Source: Quercus robur (Eukaryota; Streptophyta; Magnoliopsida; Fagales; Fagaceae). From it: a DNA stretch of 64,000 nt. Below, one piece after another: positions 22,995-35,083 of this stretch. The notes under the pieces were generated by a model that saw only the letters and a list, made by a program, of their open reading frames with translations, searched no databases and was not told the origin of the DNA. The stretch lies in contig NC_065542.1 in assembly GCF_932294415.1 (NCBI RefSeq), positions 55,114,406-55,178,405 of the forward strand, in the 5' to 3' direction. Position numbers and translations under genes: made by a program. Numbering within the stretch: position 1 is the first letter of the stretch; each line of letters starts with the position of its first letter.

Positions 22995-23500
22995 AATGTC
23001 AAATGTGTTGCCACATGCCACCATAAACTTCAATGGGGCTCTTTCCATACAGATAATTGGGCTGGAGTTGGAGTGGTCATACGCAGTGCATCTGGATTGG
23101 TTATGGCCTCACTATCTCAACAGATTCCTCTACCTCATACTGTCCATGAAGTTGAAGCGCCGGCAGCTAGACAAGCTTTGCAATTTGCTCTTTTTTTGAC
23201 CAAAGACGATAAAATTTTGCTCTTGAACTAGGAGTTTTTGGAGGGAGACTGAGATACTCACCATTGGCCTTCGAAGTACTTGTAACTGCCTGGAACAATT
23301 TGGTCATATTACGAAGGATGTGCAATACCTTGCCTCTTTTTACTCAAATTTTAATATTTTTCGTGTACGTAAACATTGTAATTCTATTGGTGATGTGCAA
23401 TACCTTGCCTTTTTCTTACTCAGCTTTTAACTTTTTCATGTAACTCTAGTGTAGGCATTGTAACTCTATTGGTTATTCACTTGCAAGACGAGCAATTTTG
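22995..23500 (+). pseudogene. LINE-derived RNase H-like fragment
   Basis: A frame reads INFNGALFHTDNWAGVGVVI, then RSASGLVMASLSQQIPLPHT and VHEVEAPAARQALQFALFLT. This is the plant LINE-type RNase H domain (FDGA..., G.GVVIR...G, E..A...AL.FA). Further on, GDVQYLA-like sequence appears twice about 60 bp apart, a local duplication. First catalytic Asp reads Asn (FNGA). It contains stops and is not functional. Confidence 0.65.
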
Positions 23501-24277
23501 TTTCACTAATTATTAGTCTGGATAGAACATATTCCACTAGATGTTAAAGCTATATTTTAGACTGATTTAAAGAGTCCCCCTTAATAAATTTTAAAAAAAA
23601 AAAAAAAAAAAAAACCCACATTTACCCATCTCTCCTTTTTGGTTCAACTTATACGTGAAATTTGCCAACTTTCTCACAAATTCACTCCACATTATGCCCA
23701 ATCTATCATCCATCAAATTTGGTCACCTTCAAGGCATCTTGGAAGGACCAACCTAGTCAACCGGTCAAAGTTACAAGCTTTATATTCCAAACACAAAGAA
23801 TCATCAAACTTCTGCTTTGAGTTTTACAGGGAGAGTTAAAATATATATTTGTGATATTAGGTTTATGTGTATTAATATTAGAGTATATTTAAAGTTCTAT
23901 TTCACAATTTACCCTACATTCCATCTTCTATCTTAACATACAACCTATTAATTAAAATAATATAAACACCCATTAAAAAATATAAACCAACCACCCAAAA
24001 ACCCAAAAAAACTAGCAATTGCTACCACCGCCACCCACAACCCACAAATGCACATAAACTAATCTTAAAGGCCCACACCACCATCACAAGACCCACCAAA
24101 ATACACAACGCACACCACCACCACCGTACCAGCACATGACCCACCAACAATCCACAACCCACAATGCTTCCATTATATGACCCATACAACCATTGTCACA
24201 CCATTGCATGATCAGAGAGAGAGAAGTGAGAGAGACAAGACACAGAGAGAAGGCTGAAAAAGGGAGACAATAAGTCA

Positions 24278-24314
<37 letters not shown>

Positions 24315-25577
24315 AAATACAATTAAAAAAAATTGCAACTTTCTATGATAAACTCTAAGCATTTACTATAGCATGATGCTAAATTTTTCCAAGTATAAGA
24401 AACCGGATGTAGCCGAGATTTTGCATCAGGTGTTCTAGAATAGCAATTTTAGTGTTTTAGACACCCTAAATCTAATGATAAGCTCATGTAGGACTTACCT
24501 TAACTCCTATAAACCTTATATATACAATACTCAAATTCATTGTAATACATGGACTTGCCTTTTGAGTTTTATTTTCCTTTTTCATAGGTAAACAAAAAGG
24601 AAATGCTAAAAGTCCTATTAATTTTATTACAATAGCTTAACAAACTTACATTGAAATGACGTGAAATTCAAAATTCCTAGTATCATTCACATGGTAAAAA
24701 ATTGTCAATCTTGCTAGAGGAAATTTTTTCATCTTTTGTACAAGCTAAACACATAAAAATATTTTTGGATGTTCTCAGGAATGCAATAAAACATCAAAAA
24801 ATAATTAATACGAAGCCTAAATAATCAATTGAGGCTAAAACCCAAATTATACGCTTTAAGTTTGGATGAATTATACTTTTTTGTTCCTAATACTTTTTAC
24901 TTATCATTTTAGTTCTTAAGCTTTAAATTTCTCAATCAAGTTAGTTATTCTGTCTATTATTGTTTATAAAATTAACATTGTTTCATATGTTTAAAAAATG
25001 TTGTGAAAATATCATTTTAGGATTACTGTCAATTTGTTTCGAACATTTTGTTAGCTTGGTACTTATTATTTTCTACATGCAATGAATTTCCTTTAATGAG
25101 TTGATTGTAGAAACCAAATTCACTATAAATTAAAAATAAAAGAAACTAAATTGGCAACTATCAAATTGTAAATGACCAAATTGAAAGTAACCTTAACATG
25201 TAGAGATCAAAATGATATTTTCAAAAAAAAAAGAAGAAGATTTTTTAATTTTCTATAATTACTTAACAAAACATTATAGACGGAAATGGACTGAAAAACC
25301 AATTTGATAAATAAATAAATAAATTGGAGAAGAATTTGATAAAATTTGAAGTTTAATTGTTTAAGGGTTAAAATGATAAAAGTTAAACTTTAATTAAATA
25401 AATAAAAAATTGACAATTCCCCCAAAAGGCCAAAACATAAAAACGGCGTAGTTTGAATTTTGGTTCACTCAACATTTTTCTTTGAAGAAAAGGTGAAAAA
25501 CAAACCGATGCTACAGCTTGAAAGTTGAAACTCACACAATCTCTCTTCCTTTCTTCAACTCTCTCTCTCTCTCTCTC
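23501..25577. other. Intergenic, AT-rich, no gene
   Basis: Contains a strand-asymmetric C/A-rich stretch (about 23990-24150), a (GA)n microsatellite (24279-24312), and then AT-rich DNA up to the PIG-T promoter. No gene or recognisable element. Confidence 0.5.
24279..24312. repeat. (GA)n microsatellite
   Basis: About 16 GA units. Confidence 0.9.
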
Positions 25578-25595
25578 ATGGCGGACTCTCTATAG
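25578..25595 (+). promoter_or_regulatory. Five-codon upstream ORF before PIG-T
   Basis: ATG GCG GAC TCT CTA then TAG, just after a (CT)n tract (25559-25575) and 29 bases before the PIG-T start at 25625. If it is inside the transcript it could lower PIG-T translation; re-initiation on the main ATG is possible because the gap is short. The transcription start is not known. Confidence 0.45.
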
Positions 25596-25624
25596 CTTCA
25601 CACACCTTCCAAAGTCCTCGCTCA

Positions 25625-28600
25625 ATGGCCCACCTTCCAAGACGGACTCACTCAATCCTTCTCATACTCTCCTTCCAAATCTGCTTCTCCACAATCTTCG
25701 CCGTCTTCGGATCGGTTTTTTTCCAAGAAGAATTCTCGGAAGAGTTGCTTTTGAAACCACTGCCCGATCGGAAAGTATTGGCGCACTTCCACTTCGAAAC
25801 CACAGCTCCTCCGCTCTCCACCTCCTATGGCCGCCACCACCACCTCTTTCCCAAAGCCATTGCTCAACTTGTATGTTATTATTCCATTTCCTTTACCTCT
25901 GTTTTCTTTTTCTTTTTTTTATAATGAGAAACTGAGAAATTTTGTTGGATCTTGTAGTTTTGGTCATCTGGGTCTTTTGCTTTTCGCTTTATTTGTTAAT
26001 TCCAAGTTGGGTTTTTTGAGTATTTGATATTGTACCCAAAAAGCAAAAATATTGATATCTGTGAGTAGCAGTGCTAAATTGGAAGAGAAAAAAAATGGGT
26101 ATCTGTTTTTATTTTGTAATTTTTTTGGGGGTGTATCAAACTCACAACAACCTGCCCCTTTAGAAGCTGAATTGGATAAGTAATACCCATTTTGGATATA
26201 GGGACTAGGGAGGGACAACTTACTTTTGTGCTATGTGACTAATGTTCTACGCTTAACTACAAGTCTTGTCTTGTTCAATTACATATCCTGGAAATTGTGA
26301 CCATTTGCTGTTTTGAAATTCTTCTTTACATTTTTAACTTATTCTCAAGTGAAGACCTTCAATGCAATGGGGTTGCAATTCATTATGTTCTTGCCTTTTT
26401 TAATGAAAACACACCCCTCCCTTTCTGGTACCTTTGATTGGCAAACAAAGACAAGGTAATACTAATCAATAAGTCTAGGGACACAATATTTTTCAAAACT
26501 ACTTATATGGCACGTTGTGATTGGTGTACTCCAGTGGGAGTGATGTTGATTTAATCACAACAGGCCAAGCCATAAAAGTTGTGAGAAAATTTTGTGTTCC
26601 TAAGATTACTTAATACTAATTGCTGCCTTAGGTTTCTCTTTTGTTTTTCTTTGCCCCCAAAGAACAGTCTCAACCTAAAATTAAGGTGAATTTTTGTAAT
26701 ATGTTGAATATTCTAAATAACTCCTGAAATAGTATTGCTTGGGCAGGTTCAGAAATTTCACGTTAAGGAAATGGAATTGTCTTTCACACAAGGCCGATGG
26801 AACTATGATCGCTGGGGTGGATTTGACCCCATCTCAAGCAGCAATGCAAAGCCTCCTGGAGTAGAGTTGTGGGCTGTCTTTGATGTCCCTAAGGATCAGG
26901 TTGATGCTTCCTGGAAGAATTTAACCCATACTCTTTCAGGTCTTTTTTGTGCTTCCATAAACTTCCTAGAGTCTTCTACAACTTATTCTGCTCATGAATG
27001 GGGCTTTCACCCATCTTCAGGTGGTCTGAGGTATGGTACATTACCCCGTGAGGCTGTTTGCACCGAGAACCTAACTCCCTGGTTGAAGCTACTTCCATGT
27101 CGAGACAAAGCTGGGCTTTCTGCCTTATTGGACAGACCTTCCATATATAGAGGATTTTATCATTCTCAACGGTTGCACTTGACCTCATCTGAATTTCATT
27201 CAAGCGGCGTGGAATCAGGAATTGTACTAGAACAAGCTCTTACAGTTGTTCTTCAGCCTAATAGTCACAAAACGAGTAAAACTTTTTCGAGTGAGACAAA
27301 ATTGCAACCAAGCTGGTCTTTGAGTTCAATTTTTGGTAGGAAAGTCACAGGAAGATGCGTTCTCGCAAAGACTAGTAATGTTTACCTTCAACTTGAGAGA
27401 GGCTTAGTCACTGAGCTTGAGAATCTGCAGAAGGACAACACGATAACTGGGCCTGATCATGTAGGCTCTGGAGGGTTGAAGGATAACCCTGGTTTTGAAT
27501 TGTCTGTTAGGCCGGACAAGATGTTTAAAGAAGTAAATAGCTTGCATAGGAAGAGCTCATCTGTTCTTTATGAATATTCAATTGAGAGGTACAGTGTCTT
27601 TGAGCCATTTGATTTGGGCCTTACATGGAAGTTTCCTGTAGTTTGGTCATGTCCACGAGCACCATTACACTCTAGTAGGTTCTTAATGGGTAGTGGGAAT
27701 CAAAGGGGCACTATTGCTATATCTTTTATATCCACAGATTTGGAGGAGGGGTTCCTGAGTGCTAATATTGGTGAAGAAAGTTGTAAGTTGCAAGCCGACA
27801 TTTTTCAAGTTGTGCCTTGGTATATTAAGGTCTATTATCATACTCTACGGGTTTTTGTTGATGGGCAACCTGAGGCTATCACTAATGTTGTAGAAAAGAT
27901 GCATGTTTCACCTTCTGAAGACAAGGTATCGCCTGGGGTGATGGAGCTGGTCCTAAAATTTCCTTGTGCTGTGAAATCAGCAGCTTTAACTTTAGAGTTT
28001 GACAAGGTATGAATCATATGATTTAGCTATACTTCACTTTTTTTTTCTTTTTTTTTTTTGGGATTTCATTTATTTGATAAAAAACTTCTTCTGAATCTAA
28101 GCTCTGGTTTTGTCTGATTGAATCACTGATCTTCTTTGATCAGATGCACAACACCATTTTCTAAGGTTTCATAAATGAATAACTTTGTATCTTAGAGTGA
28201 AACACTGCCAATTATGTCATGTGTTGCATAGGATGTCAATATAGTGACTCTAATAGTGAATCCTGCTAATTCATTGAAATGACTTCGTAGCTTAAAAATG
28301 GACAAAGTTGATGATGTTATTTATAAATATAGGTTGTCAAATTCACTAGTTTGAACTTTCATCAACCACCTAGGGCTGTAAATGAACCGACCTGTTTACT
28401 AACAGCTCTGGCTCAGCTTGAAAAAAATGTTACTTTATTTGGCGAATGAGCTATGCTTAAGCCTAAGTTTAAGCTCGGCTATTAAACAAGCCATCCTCAC
28501 ACGTAATAATGTGTTTGTGAACAAGCTTGTGAGTTTGAGGCTTGATTTAAGTATATATGATATATATTTATATTTATACATGTATACGTGGGAGTTTTGT

Positions 28601-31069
28601 GCATTGTGTACAACCTTTATAATGAATACATGTATAAAATAATTTCCACTATAATTTAGTTATTAATTATCATCATAGATTTGTGAATGGGTAAAATAAT
28701 TATAGTTGTAGTAAAATAATTATAGTTGTAGTGTTTACTCAATATGAAAAAAAATGAGTTAATCAAGTAGCTCCTAAACAAGCTTGAGCTTGTTCGACAA
28801 TAAAATGAACCGAGCTTGAACATATAATATAGTTTGGTGATTAGCTCAAAGTTAGCTCATGTTTGAAGTAAAACTAAATGAACAATCCTGAAATTTTAAA
28901 TTCTTTGCTCAGCTCGTTTACACTCCCACCTCCCCAAAAAAGTAAATTAAATATTCTGTTGTGGATATCTGACATCATTAACAATATTCAAACATATCTG
29001 ACTGTAAATTTTACTCAACTCATTTGAATATTGGACCGATATCAACAGTGCATTCAAACTGCAATATCTGTTTAGTATACTTGAGAGGGCTATGTTTAAA
29101 GAAATCGATCATTTTGAAATTTAACAGGTGATATTTTTTTTACTTATTCAATCTCATTGCCATACAAAAGCAGTCTCTCATTTCATGTGTTATAATGACT
29201 AGGACTTATCTTCCATACTTGGTCCTTTTTTAATGCTTCAATTAGTTTAACTGGAATTTGTGTTTATTTACTTAAAACTTGATGAAAATTTGCATCATCT
29301 TGTCTTAGAAGTTCTAAGTTTGGCATTGTATATGGACTTAACAATTTTTCCAAATTTGAGGGGCCTAAATAATGTTTAACTTGTCAAAGTAATGATCATA
29401 CATTAATTATGTATATATAGAAAAGTATATTATAGATATAAAAAGGCAAGCATATGCTGGTTTTGATGAAGGTGAAGATGATAATATTTAGGAACACTAT
29501 GCTGGCCTTTCAACAAAATTGAAAAGGAAACCCATGTAGTTCACTTTGAATGCACCTTCTTTTCTTAAGTTCTATTTATTTTTAGAAATGTTCCTATCTT
29601 CATGAAGCATTGCTTTCTTCTGCAATTTGGGCCACTTAGATTGGGGGACCTTATTGCCTCAATGTTACTTTGAGCCTATTTATTAGACGGGACCTTAGTG
29701 AGCTACCTAACTATAATTCTTACTTTATGTTACTCTATGCCAAAGTTATCTATCAAGGTGCAGCCTAGTGGTTGGAGGCTTGGGATGAGCAGTAAACCCA
29801 AATATCCTGAGTTCAATCCCTACTAGGAGTTCCCTTGAATCACCTGATACATATGGGGTTGTTTATATGTAGTTTACTCCCCAGGGTTGGGTCCAAAAGG
29901 CCAAAAAACAAAAAAAGAGGAAGGAGAGAGAGAGAGATTACTCTATGCCAAAGTTGAGTGTGCATTTAGCTCCTCATTATAATTTGTTGATATTCTTGCT
30001 TACTTCTTTATTATGTCTGAATAGGGATTTTTGCACATCGATGAATATCCTCCAGATGCTAATCAGGGGTTTGACATTCCGTCAGCTGTAATAATCTTTC
30101 CAAATTTCCAGACAAGGATGCATTATCTTGAAGATAACTCTTCAAACAAGTCACCCATGTTGTCTAAATTTCAGGTACTATCTACTGCTTGCATGCCATC
30201 AGTTCATCAGTTGTATTTATGCTTTAAATTTTGCCTATTCATCTGATCTATTATCTGAGTCTGGTGCAGGAAAAGAGCCCAGTTCTGTCTTACACAGAAG
30301 TATTACTTGTACCATTGACAACTCCTGATTTTAGTATGCCTTACAATGTCATCACAATTACATGCACGGTGTTTGCATTATATTTTGGATCTTTGCTCAA
30401 TGTACTTCGAAGACGTGTTGGCGAAGAGGAAAGAATTCTGAAAAACAGTGGTAAGTCTCTCTCGGTTTATTTATTATTATTATTATTTTTGGGGAAGAAA
30501 AGGCAATCTCAAGGCCTGAGAAGGGTCTATCGGTTTAAATCATTGACTCATTTGTGATCTTACAAGTTTGTAGAATAATTAGTAAGCAACACAGTACTAC
30601 CCTCACCTAGGGTGCCTCGACAGTAAGGGAGAGTGTAAACTTGGTTCGATTCCTAGTTGAGGCATTTCACGATTTACCCGATGCCTGCTTACTGGGGTGT
30701 GCAGGCATCCAGGGTTTGCCCCTCAAGGGTGGTCCTACTGGCCCATACCTTCAGGGCGATTCCTCGTCATCAAAAAAAAAAGAGGGAGCTGGCTTGCTGT
30801 CCATGTGTCTTTGATATATATCCTGCAATTTAGCTGGCTTGCTGTTTCCCTGCTTCTAATGTTTGCCTTTTGTTATCCTGCTTGCAGCTTCCAAGAAAGC
30901 TGGTCGGCTTCCTCAGCTGCTATCCCAGTTGTCTGCCAAGCTTAGAGGAAAGGAATGGGAACCCCCTCAGTCTCCCTCAACTTCATCATCCTTCATCAGT
31001 TCAAAACTTATACTAAAAGTCTTAATAGTGGCTGGTGTGGCTGTTTTTTGGCAATACTACTCTGAATGA
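25625..31069 (+). CDS. PIGT: GPI transamidase subunit PIG-T
   Basis: Five exons, 25625-25870, 26747-28006, 30025-30174, 30270-30450 and 30888-31069, join in frame to 672 residues, close to other plant PIG-T proteins. The subunit belongs to the endoplasmic-reticulum GPI-transamidase complex, which attaches GPI anchors to proteins. A signal peptide ([20 protein letters not shown]) leads to the lumenal domain with family-typical blocks [38 protein letters not shown] and [20 protein letters not shown]. Then come [20 protein letters not shown] and the membrane segment ([20 protein letters not shown]) followed by [12 protein letters not shown] short hydrophobic stretch ([17 protein letters not shown]) ends the protein. 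No break found. Introns 2 (2.0 kb) and 4 (0.44 kb) carry SINE insertions. Confidence 0.93.
28372..28925. mobile_element. MITE-like element in PIG-T intron 2
   Basis: The left end is agggctgtaaatgaaccga; the complement of the right end is gggagtgtaaacgagctgag, so the ends are imperfect inverted repeats. Similar ends are common in plant hAT-type MITEs. A possible duplication ccacct on both sides is too short to be convincing. No coding capacity. Confidence 0.45.
29748..29937 (+). mobile_element. SINE in PIG-T intron 2, with 18-bp target duplication
   Basis: A tRNA-like head with an A-box-like AGCCTAGTGGTTGGAGG and a B-box-like GAGTTCAATCCC, a short body, and a purine-rich tail ending (GA)n. 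A perfect 18-bp duplication, ttactctatgccaaagtt, flanks it at 29730-29747 and 29938-29955. This is a clean SINE insertion. It differs from the Au-type SINE at 2.6 kb. Confidence 0.85.
30598..30783 (+). mobile_element. Second, different SINE in PIG-T intron 4
   Basis: A B-box-like GGTTCGATTCC (30643-30653) stands about 40 bases after a weaker A-box region (AGGGTGCCTCGACAG). The body is followed by gtcatc and an A10 tail. No clear target duplication was found, so the left border is approximate. The promoter-like boxes and the tail support a tRNA-derived SINE. Confidence 0.55.
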
Positions 31070-32571
31070 CATTAGCAAGCCAACTAGATATTTCAATGTA
31101 CACTATGTGCCAATGAGTATGTACAATATGAGCCTCTAACCCAAAACTAACACCCTAGTTTTATGAGTAGGGTACACACTTTGCTAAGAATCATCTTAAA
31201 TGAATCGACTTATTTACTGACTTTTTTAAATATTAATTACCTTCATCCTTCATTTCCTGGTTAATCACTATTCGACAGTTTTGAGTTTGCAACAGGAAAC
31301 TAGGCGAGGCCAATCAAACTTGCCTATGCTGTACTTTTCTTCTTTCCTGCATTCTTATTTGCACTATCAGATTCAAAATTTATTATACAGAAATTCCCTT
31401 TCTTTTTGTCTTTTCCCTTATTCTTCCCTCTCAGGACATCCAAGTGTTCTTTTTGAAAACAGAAGGCAGTCTCAGCCCTCCACAAACTACAACTAAAATC
31501 GGAACCATGCTTTAGATTCCTTTAAGCCCCAGAAAACTTACAAGTCTATTGCGTGAGGTGTCAGAAATATCCGCCCAAGTGGTTACTTTGGCTTGAACGT
31601 TTTATAAGCTGCACAACTTGGTTCAGTGTGAAATTGATTACCCTACTACTTGATACGCTTCTCCATCCATACTCATTAATGTGTGACTCTACCAAGTTTT
31701 GCACTAAAACATAGATTTTGCCTTTACATGTATGTTTATCCTACAATTATCTTATACATCCGACATGAATCCTTACTCTCATGGTTTTAGTCCCACAATT
31801 GTATGTGACTCATGCTGGGGGAACACAGATTATTTTTACACGACAAGTTGTAATGACTCTTCAAGCTGCCTGTCTTATTTCAATCGAGTTTGTTCTGAAT
31901 TGCTAGCCAACTTATAAAGCCAAGTTTAGGTATGGTTATTGATTGCCAAATAATTTCATATACAGTACAAATGGTAATCACCAAGATCAAGTTGTCCAAA
32001 CAATTTTTACCTAATTGAACTGATTTCAACATCCACGGCTGAACTCATGGAGTCTCAAGCAGAAAAGACATTAAAATATGAATATTATTTTCGTAAGTAG
32101 AGTCACACCATAGATGTTTCTGTTTGTGTAACGTGAAAAAAGAAAAAAAAAGAAAATATACTCTAACACAAAGCAACTCAACCCAGTATAGGAATTTATT
32201 TATTGCAAGTGACCAAAGGAAATAACCCATAAACTGGAATCCCAAGATGATTTCATGTGTGCAAAGAGAATGAAAATCAAATCATGTTCTAAACTGCTGA
32301 AAATCAATTGTTGGTAGATCACAAACATTTATTTGTAACAATGGCCATTAAATTACAAGACCTTTCAAGCAATATATATGTAGCAAAAGCCTTATATTTG
32401 TATCAAAGGCAATTAAATTACAAGATTTTACAAACTTACAACGCTCATATCCTCATCTAAAACCATTTACAAGTTGACAATCTATCAGGAGACAAGAAGT
32501 AAAGAAAAAAGAAACTTATAAGGGGGTGAAACCATGGAAGAGAACAAAAGAGAAAGAAACAAAAAGAAGCT
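31070..32571. other. Convergent intergenic stretch with 3' UTRs
   Basis: The 3' UTR of PIG-T and that of the minus-strand 221-residue gene lie here, tail to tail. Open frames are short and not protein-like. No mobile element recognised. Confidence 0.5.
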
Positions 32572-35045
32572 TCATGTCATCCTCTTGCAAGGAGAAGCTT
32601 CAATTGTCTCATCTCCTCGCATCCGCTTCAAATTCTTACTCATATAACTGCATGTAAATTGGGTGTGTACAAAGGTTTTTGGGAGGTCATTTCCTCTTCC
32701 TTGAATATCTGCAAAATGGCCCAAACAGTATCATTTACAATTTGTTATTTTGCATGGTAAACAAAACACAAAACAAATCTTTTGTATCTGGGGAAGGGGG
32801 CAATTGGTTGGACATTTAGAAAGATAATGGTCATTAAATTGTTAGTCAGGTCAGATATTATGAGGATAGGCCATTTAGTTAAACCCAAGCTCTGTTAAAA
32901 AAAAACAAGAAATTCCAACATGAGCCAAATTAAGCAAAGGTGAGATCATGTGGGTAGCCATTGAGATTCAAGGGAGAGATAATGCTTTCATCTAAGCAGA
33001 AATATTTAACACAAATCCAACAGGGACCACCTGGCTTCCATGTCTATGGAGGAAAGGAGAAATATTACATGTAGTTGATGACTTCATGCAAGAGTAACAA
33101 ACAGTATAAAACTAATATATACAGATGAAATTTAAGTCACATGTCTAGTCAATGTACCTGACTCAGTTTCATTTATCTTTAACTTCTTGAGTAGGCTTAC
33201 ATCTTCCAACATCTGCTTTCTCTTGGAGCTCAGGCCAAGGAGAGCTTCGCCTCCTGAAAGAGCCAACCACAGGTTTGTTAGTGTTGAGTGTCGACATAGC
33301 AAAAATAGTTTCAGAAAGCATATTTTCTAAGCCACAATGTTATGCCAATCTTTCATTATCAAGTACATTCCAAATTGACATATGACTTGAAGACATTTCT
33401 TATTATCGTCCTTAATTATCACAACCTGTAAAACAAGCACACAAATTCCTTTTATTGTTTTCTTTAAATATATGTCTCTTCACTGCACATGACAAAAATT
33501 CCCACAGTTGCAACATCAATTCCAAATATGGTACAGTATGGCTAAAGTTAAAAAATGACCATGTTATGAAAGCAGATTAGGAAATTCTCATTTCCAAAAC
33601 ATTATTAATTTATCACAATGACATCTGAATGTTTACCTGTGTCCCTTTCCTTCAACCTTTTATTCTTCACCAAGTTGAAATCTTCAGCTTGTGGCCTTGT
33701 ACTATCACCATCAACTTTATCTGCTGCTACATAGTAACTTCCATTAACAGCATCTTGAGGGTCACACACCCCTGGAAAAACCATAAGCATATCTTAATGA
33801 AAGAACTGAGTGATCTAATCACATTCGGGATAGACTGTGTACAACATTGTATAGCACTGTGCACACCATTGGACAACATCATTCAACTTTTTGGATAAAT
33901 TACTGAAACCATTTGTGACCCAATCCATCTTGCAACAGTGTTACAACATTATATTACAAATTAATATCACAAACAACTCAACCCTTCCCAGATAGTCTCA
34001 CCATGAAAGTTTGAAGTGACTGCTTTTACTCCCTAAAAATATAAAATGGAATTGATTTTAGTCTTTGACAAACTTTTTAGTCGCCTATGTGTCTAACAGA
34101 GCAATAATGTGTCAGTTTTTAGTTTTGTCCAAGTCATATAAGAGACTAAAAGAAGACGTTCTAAAGTTTAGGGACCTTAAAAATCTCAAAAAAAAAAAAA
34201 AAAGAGTTTTACTTCACTTTTTCACATTTTTTTGAAGAAACCCAACAGAGCATAATGCAACCATTATCTTTATTTCCAATAAAATTTAAATAAACATATA
34301 ACATTAACTATATATTCCAAGTCCAACCTACAGGTTAAAAGAAAAGCTAAGCAAATAAATAAAGTACAAAATTTAGTTACAAAATTGGTTATAACCTAAG
34401 GTTAAAGTCTTAATAAAATAAACATTACTACATATTTTAAAATTTTAATCGTTGAATTGCATATCATTTATACTCTTAATACACATGATAAATTTTATAT
34501 CAATCGAATATTATTTACTATATATAAGCATAAGACTATATATAAGCATATCTTATGCATATAAAGGAAGATATATTTTAATAGTAGGTTTGTCAAAATT
34601 TACCTAAAAAGATTGAGCAAGGTTAGATTACAATCACTCAATTTGTAACTAAACTTTGTATATAAATAAATACAAGTTTTTCTTTCATTCTTCCATATAC
34701 TCTGAGAAACCCTTTAAAAGTAAAGAGAAAAGAAAAGAGCAACTTACTCTTAGAGCCAAGTTTGGTAAGCTTGCCATCAACAATAAGAGCGTCTTGGTGA
34801 TTTTTCCCAGTGGAGAAGCCTCTGGCAGAGAAGAAAGAAATAAGGGAGTTCCAGGTGACTGAGGAGGCTATGAAATCAACCCCTCTACTAATGAAGTGAC
34901 CATTGAGCTTGAGAGTTGATGGGTCGAGCCCAAAGGTCCGAGCTATGGAGCCCAGGTCGAGTCTCTGCTCGTCCCACACCACCAACCATACCGCCTTTGA
35001 TACTAAGGGACAGAACAGCTTGATGCTTCTCTGTTTATTGCTCAT
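32572..35045 (-). CDS. Unrecognised plant protein, 221 residues
   Basis: Four exons, 35045-34748, 33771-33637, 33253-33158 and 32708-32572, join in one frame with consensus splice sites. Exon 1 encodes the best-structured part: MSNKQRSIKLFCPLVSKAVW, then WDEQRLDLGSIARTFGLDPS, LNGHFISRGVDFIASSVTWN and SLISFFSARGFSTG. The rest is hydrophilic with several basic clusters (VKNKRLKERD, LSSKRKQMLEDVSLLKKLK, SKNLKRMRG), suggesting a nuclear protein (inference). I recognise the type as a conserved plant protein of unknown function but cannot name a domain. No signal peptide or membrane segment. A (CT)n tract (GA on the coding strand) sits directly before the ATG. No break found. Confidence 0.8.
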
Positions 35046-35046
35046 T

Positions 35047-35080
<34 letters not shown>
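35047..35080. repeat. (CT)n microsatellite in the 5' UTR or promoter
   Basis: About 14 CT units immediately upstream of the minus-strand ATG at 35045. Such GA-rich leaders are common near plant gene starts. Confidence 0.85.

Positions 35081-35083
<3 letters not shown>

Noticed and set aside
29748-30783. tRNA genes suggested by A- and B-box-like motifs
   Set aside because: No cloverleaf or CCA-side stem; tails and target duplication show SINEs.
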